From NCBI GenBank assembly GCA_039025855.1, contig JBCCNL010000019.1, positions 3,314-67,313 on the forward strand: a DNA stretch of 64,000 bases. Direction: 5' to 3'. A program made the translations under genes and the position numbers. The notes under the pieces were generated by a model that saw only the letters and a program-made list of their open reading frames with translations, ran no database searches and had not been told where the DNA came from. Numbering within the stretch: the stretch's first letter is position 1; the number at the start of each line of letters is the position of its first letter. The stretch is from JBCCOW01 sp039025855. GTDB lineage: Bacteria; Planctomycetota; Phycisphaerae; Phycisphaerales; Phycisphaeraceae. Below are positions 58,664-64,000 of this stretch, in pieces.

Positions 58664-60124
58664 TCAGGGGTTGGCGGATTCGGCGACGGCTTCGTTCCAC
58701 GTGACGGCGGTGATGTCGGGGCCGAGCTTGAGGTGGTCGGGGAGGGGGCCTTTGCGGCTGCGCATGGCGTCGATCTGGTCTTCGATCAGGCCTTGGGCGA
58801 TGAGGTTGGTTTCGTCGGTGGTGCCGAGGTCGCCGATGTGTTCGAGGTGGGTGTCGAGCTGATCGCGGAGTCGGTCGGCGTGGGGTTGGTGCTGCGGGTC
58901 TTCGATCAGGTTGTTGATGCAGTAGGGGTCGTCGGCGAGGTGGTAGAGTTCTTCGGGTGGTTTGGGGTGCTGGAACCAGGCAGCGGCGGTGGGGCTGAGG
59001 GTGTCGGCGGTGTGGGCTTCGCGCATGGCCCGGATGGCGGGGGCCTGTTCCATGTAGCCGTTGCGCTGGGCGTAGGGGATGTTGGGGAAGGTATTTCGGA
59101 TGTAGAGGTAGTTGTGGTCTCGAGCGAAGCGGACGTGGTCGAAGGCTTCGCCCATGCGGTCGCGTCCGCCGAAGGCGGTGGGGCGGGGGTTGGTGGGGGT
59201 GGAGCCGTCGGGGTTGAGGAAGGTTTCGCCTTGGTAGTGGTCGGGGGTGGGGACGCCGGCGAGGGTGAGGACGGTGGGGGCGAGGTCGATCCAGGAAACG
59301 AGGGTGTCGCGGGTTTTTCCGACGAGCGTAGCTCGTCGGCTATTGGGGTCTTTGAATTGCGGGGTGTTGGGGAAGCGGATGATGAGGGGCATGTGGATGC
59401 CGGGGTCGAAGCACCAGCGTTTGTTGCGGGGGAGGCCGCAGCCGTGGTCGGAGAGGTAGACGACGATGGTGTTGTCGCGGAGGTTGTGTTGGTCGAGCCA
59501 GTCGAGGCATTGGCCGATCTCGTGATCGGCTTGGGTGAGGGAGTCGTGATAGAGGACCTGTTGGTTGCGGACCTCGGGACAGTCGAAGAGGTCGGCGGGG
59601 ACGGGGGCGTCTTCGGGGCGGTGGCGGAGGGCGTCGGGGACGTCCGGCGTGGCTTGGGCTTGCTGGTCGGGGTCGCGCCACATGGAGCTTTCGTGGGTGA
59701 CGCCGAAGTTGCGGAAGAGGAAGAAGGGTTTATCTGGTGGGGCTTGCTCCCACCAGGCGTCGGTGTTGGTGCACCAGTTGTCGGTGGGGGTGAAGTTGAA
59801 GTCGGTCTTGGTGGGCCAGGCGACGTGGTAGCCGGCGTCTTGGAGTTCGTGGGTGAACAGGCGGGGTGGGTCGCGGAGGACGCAGCGCATGAGGTGGGTG
59901 CCGATGGCGTAGGGGTATTGGCCGGTGACCATGGTGCTGCGGGAGGGGGCGCAGACGGGGCAGGTGGTGAAGGCGTGGGTGTAGCGGACGCCCTCGGAGG
60001 CGAGGCGGTCGATGTGGGGGGTGTGGGCGTAGGGGTTGCCGTAGCAGCCGTGGTGGATGCCGACGTCTTCGGAGACGAGGAAGAGGAAGTTCGGTGGGGT
60101 GGGGCTTGTGGTGTTTGCAGGCAT
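58664..60124 (-). CDS. Type I sulfatase (N-sulfoglucosamine-sulfohydrolase-like), copy B
   Basis: The 486-residue arylsulfatase-superfamily protein has the formylglycine site CPVCAPSRSTMVTGQYP (Cys58 of CxPSR). Metal ligands lie in FLFLVSEDVGIHH and in the later VVYLSDHGCGLPRNKRWCFD. SED in place of the usual DD pattern and the sequence around GCYGNPYAHTPHIDRLA suggest the heparan N-sulfatase-like subgroup. No signal peptide is seen. It is about 65% identical by eye to the sulfatase at 60194. A palindromic repeat lies in frame inside it (residues near PNSRRATLVGK). Confidence 0.93.
   Translation of the reverse strand: MPANTTSPTPPNFLFLVSEDVGIHHGCYGNPYAHTPHIDRLASEGVRYTHAFTTCPVCAPSRSTMVTGQYPYAIGTHLMRCVLRDPPRLFTHELQDAGYHVAWPTKTDFNFTPTDNWCTNTDAWWEQAPPDKPFFLFRNFGVTHESSMWRDPDQQAQATPDVPDALRHRPEDAPVPADLFDCPEVRNQQVLYHDSLTQADHEIGQCLDWLDQHNLRDNTIVVYLSDHGCGLPRNKRWCFDPGIHMPLIIRFPNTPQFKDPNSRRATLVGKTRDTLVSWIDLAPTVLTLAGVPTPDHYQGETFLNPDGSTPTNPRPTAFGGRDRMGEAFDHVRFARDHNYLYIRNTFPNIPYAQRNGYMEQAPAIRAMREAHTADTLSPTAAAWFQHPKPPEELYHLADDPYCINNLIEDPQHQPHADRLRDQLDTHLEHIGDLGTTDETNLIAQGLIEDQIDAMRSRKGPLPDHLKLGPDITAVTWNEAVAESANP
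59319..59345 (-). repeat. TAGCC-type palindromic element inside the sulfatase gene
   Basis: Stem CCGACGAGC-GTA-GCTCGTCGG followed by CTATTG, closely matching the intergenic element at 25648. It is read in frame on the minus strand as NSRRATLVG. The paralogous sulfatase lacks it and is three residues shorter there. Confidence 0.75.
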
Positions 60125-60141
60125 GAGCGAAAGGGTAGCGG

Positions 60142-60170
60142 ACCGGCGATGCGTCGCATCGCGGCTGTCA
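60142..60170 (-). repeat. TAGCC-type palindromic element, GCGATGC stem (copy 3 of 3)
   Basis: Identical over 29 bases to 55548-55576 (ACCG, stem GCGATGC-GTC-GCATCGC, GGCTGTCA). It lies between the two sulfatase genes. Confidence 0.8.
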
Positions 60171-60193
60171 TGAAGCGGGAGGTGTGTTTTGGT

Positions 60194-61651
60194 TCAGGTG
60201 TTGGGCGCGGTGGCGATGGCCTCGTTCCAGGTCAGGGGACCGAGTGCGGGGATGGCGGGGTCGAGTCGTTGGTGTTCAGGGAGAGGCTCGATGCGGTCGC
60301 GGAATTCCTGGAGGCGGTCGGTGACGACGCCCTGGGCGATGAGGTCGGTCTCGTCGGTGGTGCCGAGGTCGCCGACCTGTTCGAGGTGTTGGTCGAGGGC
60401 GGCGCGGAGCGTGTCGGCGTGGGATTGGTAGGCGGGGTCGTCGATGAGGTTGCGGACGCAGGCGGGGTCGTCGGCGGGGCGGTAGAGTTCTTCGGCGGGC
60501 TTGGGGTGCTGGAACCAGCTTGCGGCGGGGCCGGTGAGGGTGCCGGCGGCGTGGGCGTCGCGCAGGGCCTGGATGGCGGAGGCCTGCTCCATGTACCACT
60601 CGCGCTGGGCGTAAGGGATGTGGGGGAAGGTGTTGCGGATGTAGAGGTAGTCGGCGTCGCGTGCGATGCGGATGTGTTCGAAGGCTTCGTCCATGCGGTC
60701 GCGTCCGCCGAAGGCGGTGGTGCGGGGGTTGGTGGGTGGGGAGCCGTCGGGGTTGAGGAAGGGTTGGCCCTGGTAGTGGTTGGGGACTGGAGTGCCCGCG
60801 AGGGTGAGGAGGGTGGGGGCGAGGTCGACCCAGGAGACGAGGTGCTCGCGGACGGCGTTGACAAGGTCGGCGTGTTGGTCGTGGAATTGTGGGTTGTCGG
60901 GGAAGCGGATGATGAGGGGGAGGTGGAGGCCGGCGTCGAAGCACCAGCGTTTTTGTCGGGGGAGGCCGCAGCCGTGGTCGGAGAGGTAGATGACGATGGT
61001 GCTGTCGCGGAGGTTGTAATCGTCGAGCCACTTGAGGCATTGGCCGATGTCGTGGTCGGCTTGGGTGAGTGAGTCGTGGTAGAGCACTTGCTGATGGCGG
61101 ACCTCGGGGCAGTCGGGCAGGTCGGCGGGTACGGGGGCGTCTTCCGGTCGGTGGCGGTGTTGGTTGGGGACGTCGGGCGTGAGCTTGGCCTGGTCTTCGG
61201 GGGAGCGCCACATGGTGCTCTCGTGGGTGACGCTGAAGTTGCGGTAGAGGAAGAAGGGTTGGTCGGGTGCGGTGGGTGGGGGCTGGGTCCACCACTCGGC
61301 ACGGTTGGTGCAGTAGTCGTCGGGCTCGGGGAAGTTGAAGTCGAGTTTGGTGGGCCAGGCGACGTGGTAGCCGGCGTCCTGGAGTTCCTGGGTGACCATG
61401 CGCGGAGAGTGAGTGAGGGTGCAGCGCATGAGGTGGGTGCCAAGGGAATAGGGGTATTGGCCGGTGACCATGGTGCAGCGGGAGGGGGCGCAGACGGGGT
61501 AAGTGGTGAAGGCGTGGGTGTATCGGACGCCTTCGGCGGCGAGGCGGTCGATGTGGGGGGTGTGGGCGTAGGGGTTGCCGTAGCAGCCGTGGTGTCGGCC
61601 AACGTCTTCGGAGACGAGGAAGAGGAAGTTGGGTCGTGTGTTTTCTGGCAT
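60194..61651 (-). CDS. Type I sulfatase (N-sulfoglucosamine-sulfohydrolase-like), copy A
   Basis: Start ATG 61651 (MPENTRPNFLFLVSEDVG) gives 485 residues; an upstream in-frame ATG adds 22 unconserved residues. The formylglycine site is YPVCAPSRCTMVTGQYP (Cys54). Metal-site motifs are FLVSEDVGRHHGCYGN and IYLSDHGCGLPRQKRWCFD. It is the upstream member of a tandem pair with the sulfatase at 58664, separated by 69 bp with a palindrome. The pair probably arose by duplication and may cover two linkages of one sulfated glycan. The sulfatase-maturing enzyme is not in the window. Confidence 0.93.
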   Translation of the reverse strand: MPENTRPNFLFLVSEDVGRHHGCYGNPYAHTPHIDRLAAEGVRYTHAFTTYPVCAPSRCTMVTGQYPYSLGTHLMRCTLTHSPRMVTQELQDAGYHVAWPTKLDFNFPEPDDYCTNRAEWWTQPPPTAPDQPFFLYRNFSVTHESTMWRSPEDQAKLTPDVPNQHRHRPEDAPVPADLPDCPEVRHQQVLYHDSLTQADHDIGQCLKWLDDYNLRDSTIVIYLSDHGCGLPRQKRWCFDAGLHLPLIIRFPDNPQFHDQHADLVNAVREHLVSWVDLAPTLLTLAGTPVPNHYQGQPFLNPDGSPPTNPRTTAFGGRDRMDEAFEHIRIARDADYLYIRNTFPHIPYAQREWYMEQASAIQALRDAHAAGTLTGPAASWFQHPKPAEELYRPADDPACVRNLIDDPAYQSHADTLRAALDQHLEQVGDLGTTDETDLIAQGVVTDRLQEFRDRIEPLPEHQRLDPAIPALGPLTWNEAIATAPNT

Positions 61652-61685
61652 GCGCTGAGGGTAGCGGAAGCGTACGGTGAGGGGA

Positions 61686-61708
61686 CCGGTCGCGAGCGAC
61701 CGGGCTAA
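61686..61708 (-). repeat. TAGCC-type palindromic element, CCGGTCGC stem
   Basis: Perfect stem CCGGTCGC-GA-GCGACCGG followed by GCTAA, i.e. TTAGCCCGG on the minus strand. It lies between cysK and the first sulfatase gene. Confidence 0.65.
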
Positions 61709-61735
61709 ACAGGGCAAAGGTGTGGGCGGGTGGGG

Positions 61736-62719
61736 TTAGCCGTTGAAGCCGGCGAACATGGGGGTGGAGATGTAGCGTTCGCCGAAGGAGCAGGCGACGG
61801 TGACGATGGTCTTGCCGTGGAACTCGGGGCGGGATGCGAGTCGGACGGCGGCGCAGGCGTTAGCTCCTGATGAGATGCCGCCGAAGATGCCTTCTTCTGC
61901 GGCGAGCTTGCGGGCCCACTCGAAGGCGTCTTCGGAGGAGACGGCTTCGACGCCATCGAGGCGGTCGGTGTTGAGGTTCTTGGGGATGAAGCCTGCGCCG
62001 ATGCCTTGGATCTTGTGGGGGCCGGGGGCACCGCCTGCGATGACGGGCGAGGTGTCGGGCTCGACGGCGAGGAGCTTGAGGTCGGGGTTCTGGTCCTTGA
62101 GGAAGCCGCCGCCGCCGGTGATGGTGCCGCCGGTGCCGACGCCGGCGATGAAGGCGTCGACTTTCCCGTCGAGGTCGTTCCAGATCTCGGGGCCAGTGGT
62201 GTGGTAGTGGATGTCGGGGTTGGCGGGGTTCTCGAACTGCTGGGGCATCCAGGCGTGATCGTCCTGGGAGACGAGCTCGGCGGCTTTGTTGATGGCGCCC
62301 TTCATGCCGTCGGCGGCGGGGGTCAGTTCGAGATTCGCGCCGAGAGCGCGTAGCAGAGCCCGGCGTTCGAGGCTCATCGACTCGGGCATGGTAAGCGTGA
62401 GCTTGTAGCCCTTGGCGGCGCAGACGAAGGCGAGGGCGATGCCGGTGTTGCCGGAGGTGGGCTCGATGATGTGGGTGTCGGGGGTGATGGAGCCGGCGGC
62501 TTCCCCGGCCTCGATCATGGCCTTGCCGATGCGGTCTTTGACGCTGGCCATGGGGTTGAAGAACTCGCACTTCATGTAGACCTTGGCGTGGTCTGGGGCG
62601 AGCTTGCGGAGGCGGACGAGTGGGGTGTTGCAGACGGTGTCGGTGATGAGCTCGTAGGCGTGGCCGTGACGGGCGGCGGCGTCGGGTGCGGTGGGGGAGG
62701 TGGGGGAGGTGGTGGACAT
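61736..62719 (-). CDS. cysK: Cysteine synthase A (O-acetylserine sulfhydrylase)
   Basis: Start ATG 62719 (MSTTSPTSPTAPDAAARHG) gives 327 residues; longer frames run into the tpx upstream region. The PLP enzyme has the Schiff-base Lys in CEFFNPMASVKDRIG (Lys61). The substrate loop EPTSGNTGIALAF and the phosphate-binding GVGTGGTITGGGGFLK are present. It makes cysteine from O-acetylserine and sulfide. The first 20 residues are a non-conserved leader. It is divergent from tpx across 172 bp; sulfide could come from the siroheme reductase at 51 kb. Confidence 0.94.
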   Translation of the reverse strand: MSTTSPTSPTAPDAAARHGHAYELITDTVCNTPLVRLRKLAPDHAKVYMKCEFFNPMASVKDRIGKAMIEAGEAAGSITPDTHIIEPTSGNTGIALAFVCAAKGYKLTLTMPESMSLERRALLRALGANLELTPAADGMKGAINKAAELVSQDDHAWMPQQFENPANPDIHYHTTGPEIWNDLDGKVDAFIAGVGTGGTITGGGGFLKDQNPDLKLLAVEPDTSPVIAGGAPGPHKIQGIGAGFIPKNLNTDRLDGVEAVSSEDAFEWARKLAAEEGIFGGISSGANACAAVRLASRPEFHGKTIVTVACSFGERYISTPMFAGFNG

Positions 62720-62891
62720 GAGGGGGGCTCCGATCGCGGCGGATGGGGAGTGGTGGAAGCCGGCCGAAATTGGCCTAGGGCATCGTATGGCTGCGGAAGA
62801 GCGGGGACAACCGGTGGACGGTTCATGCGGCTGCGTTTGGCGGGCTACACTGCCGCCACCCCTTACACACCCCTCCGGAAAGGAAACGCCC

Positions 62892-63419
62892 ATGTCCGCC
62901 ACGCTCGAAAGCCGTCCCAACGCTGTGACCCTCAAAGGCAACCCGATGACGCTGGTGGGCCCGGAGCTGTCGGTGGGGGACAAAGCGCCGGACTTCGCGC
63001 TGCGGGCGAACGACATGTCGGTGAAGACGCTGGCGGACTATGCGGGGAAGACGGTGGTCTTGTCGGTGGTTCCGTCGCTGGACACGCCGGTGTGCGACAC
63101 GGAGACGCGTCGGTTTAACGAGGAGGCGGGCGGCCTCGACGAGGGCGTGGTGATCCTGACGGTGAGTGTGGACCTGCCGATGGCGCAGAAGCGGTGGTGT
63201 GGTGCGGCGGGTGTCGAGGCCGTGGAGTGCCTGTCGGACTTCCAGCACCACGCGTTCGGCAAGGCGTACGGCGTGCGGATCGACGAGATCGGGCTGCTGG
63301 CCCGGACGGTGTTTGTGATCGATGGTGAGGGCGTGATTAAGTACGTCCAGCGGGTGCCGGAGGTCGCGGAAGAGCCGGACTACGCGGCGGTGCTTGAGGC
63401 GGTCAAGGCGGTCGGCTGA
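62892..63419 (+). CDS. tpx: Thiol peroxidase (Tpx, atypical 2-Cys peroxiredoxin)
   Basis: Start ATG 62892 (MSATLESRPNAVTLKG), 175 residues, with GGAAAGGAAA upstream. The peroxidatic Cys68 is in VVPSLDTPVCDTETRRFN. The resolving Cys103 is in DLPMAQKRWCGAAGV, the spacing typical of Tpx. It reduces H2O2 and alkyl peroxides using thioredoxin. It is divergent from cysK, an arrangement that may coordinate thiol supply and oxidative defence. Confidence 0.95.
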   Translation: MSATLESRPNAVTLKGNPMTLVGPELSVGDKAPDFALRANDMSVKTLADYAGKTVVLSVVPSLDTPVCDTETRRFNEEAGGLDEGVVILTVSVDLPMAQKRWCGAAGVEAVECLSDFQHHAFGKAYGVRIDEIGLLARTVFVIDGEGVIKYVQRVPEVAEEPDYAAVLEAVKAVG

Positions 63420-63470
63420 CGGCTGGAACGCGGTGACACACGGCTTTGCGCTGAATTGACGCGCGGGGTG

Positions 63471-63500
63471 TTGCCTGTGGGTCAGGCTGTCTCGTATAAA
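63471..63500 (+). promoter_or_regulatory. Promoter immediately before the DUF748 gene
   Basis: TTGCCT (63471-63476), an 18-nt spacer, and TATAAA (63495-63500). The ATG at 63507 sits where transcription should begin, so the transcript may be leaderless or nearly so. Confidence 0.45.
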
Positions 63501-63506
63501 CGGGGT

Positions 63507-64000
63507 ATGGCCGAAGCCGAAGCGTCGTCGACTGGAGAAGCAGTGAAAGCAGACGCGGCGAGCCCGGCGGGGAAGGCGGCGAAGAAGGGCAAGTGGCGGA
63601 AGCGGTTGATGATCGCGGCGGCGGTGTTGGTGGTGCTGTATCTGCTCGGCGGGTTCGTCGGGGTGCCGCTACTGATCCGGTATGTCGCGCTGCCGATGGT
63701 TCAGGATCAGGTCAACGGGACGGTGACGCTGGCCGACTCGGACTGCAACCCGCTGGTGTTGTCGCTGACGCTGGAGGGGTTCGAGGTGTTGCAGACCGAC
63801 GGGGAGGTGGCGGCGCGGTTCGATCGGCTGTACGTGAATGCGTCTTTGTTGAAATCGGTCTGGAACTGGGGGGCGTGGCTGGACGCGCTGGAGCTGGATC
63901 AGCCGTACGGGTTGGTGCGGATCAATGCGGACGGGTCGATCAATCTGGAGTCGCTGCCCAAAGCGCCGCCCGCTCCCCCGCCCCCACCCGCTCCCCCGCC
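63507..64000 (+). CDS. N-terminal part of a DUF748/AsmA-like protein, cut by the window edge
   Basis: The first 164 codons are present. A 30-residue Ala/Lys-rich cytoplasmic segment precedes one membrane anchor (LMIAAAVLVVLYLLGGFVG). A periplasmic part follows that matches the start of DUF748 proteins (LIRYVALPMVQDQVNGTVTL, LSLTLEGFEVLQTDGEVAAR, ARFDRLYVNASLLKSVWNWG). A Pro-rich linker begins at the edge. DUF748 and AsmA-like proteins are large envelope proteins implicated in lipid transport or outer-membrane assembly. No ribosome-binding site is seen. Confidence 0.8.
   Translation, partial: MAEAEASSTGEAVKADAASPAGKAAKKGKWRKRLMIAAAVLVVLYLLGGFVGVPLLIRYVALPMVQDQVNGTVTLADSDCNPLVLSLTLEGFEVLQTDGEVAARFDRLYVNASLLKSVWNWGAWLDALELDQPYGLVRINADGSINLESLPKAPPAPPPPPAPP

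Noticed and set aside
58607..61072. An 821-codon plus-strand open frame
   Set aside because: It is antisense to the two sulfatases, and its internal duplication merely mirrors their homology.
26943..61708. CRISPR array
   Set aside because: The repeats are dispersed over tens of kilobases, differ in stem sequence, and show no regular spacers or cas genes.

Overview
This is a GC-rich, densely coded bacterial chromosome segment. I see no prophage, transposase, rRNA or CRISPR array. The gene mix suggests a planctomycete, most likely of the Phycisphaerae type. It includes a PEP-CTERM protein, tandem formylglycine-type sulfatases beside a sodium:solute symporter and an aldo/keto reductase, paired Gfo/Idh/MocA oxidoreductases, a ThuA-like protein, a GH28-like beta-helix protein, a short Hc1-type histone-like protein, DUF5658 and DUF3467 proteins, a zinc-ribbon membrane protein, a complete Mrp antiporter and LpxA. 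The taxonomic call is an inference from gene content; no rRNA or ribosomal protein gene is present to confirm it.

Layout. 1-4.2 kb: lipB, lpxA and an envelope cluster (TonB-like, ExbD, lipoprotein). 4.3-6.9 kb: an ArsR-methyltransferase fusion regulator followed by ahcY, with a palindrome inside its promoter. 7-8.7 kb: an ECF sigma operon with a membrane protein and a very acidic secreted protein. 8.7-11.9 kb: AraC regulator, divergent PhyH dioxygenase and a repeat-type secreted protein. 11.9-19.3 kb: an accessory region with two near-identical nucleoside deaminase genes, a spermidine-synthase-like membrane fusion, a truncated and a full copy of a small ubiquitin-like protein ending in Gly-Gly, and a DUF4132 gene coupled to the full copy. 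19.3-27.7 kb: diguanylate cyclase, CPA2 antiporter with a PTS EIIA domain, beta-propeller protein, ThuA, vWA protein and rsmG. 27.7-34.2 kb: mrpABCDEFG on the minus strand, every junction an ATGA overlap. 34.4-40.3 kb: HIT, PilZ, cobA-hemD fusion, Hc1-like gene, fabZ and two Gfo/Idh genes. 40.4 kb: tRNA-Asp(GUC) with promoter and terminator. 40.5-49.2 kb: L,D-transpeptidase, OmpA-like lipoprotein, amidohydrolase, DUF5658, pckA with a candidate sigma-54 promoter, DUF3467, GH28-like, GNAT and CheV. 49.3-50.9 kb: a less GC-rich patch with an orphan gene and a YdeI-family relic, then the PEP-CTERM gene. 51-64 kb: nitrite/sulfite reductase, Ala/Pro-rich protein, flavodoxin, aldo/keto reductase, symporter, two sulfatases, cysK, tpx and the start of a DUF748 protein.

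Two signals stand out. First, the GG-terminated ubiquitin-like protein and its DUF4132 partner lie in a locally duplicated region. Second, a family of short palindromic elements recurs at about a dozen sites. Most share a TAGCC-like edge while the stem sequences differ. Several sit exactly on stop codons and one lies in frame inside a sulfatase gene.

The cell biology suggested is Na+/H+-coupled energetics (Mrp, CPA2, sodium symporter), sulfated-polysaccharide degradation, c-di-GMP signalling (GGDEF, PilZ) and sulfur/SAM metabolism (ahcY, cysK, nitrite/sulfite reductase).
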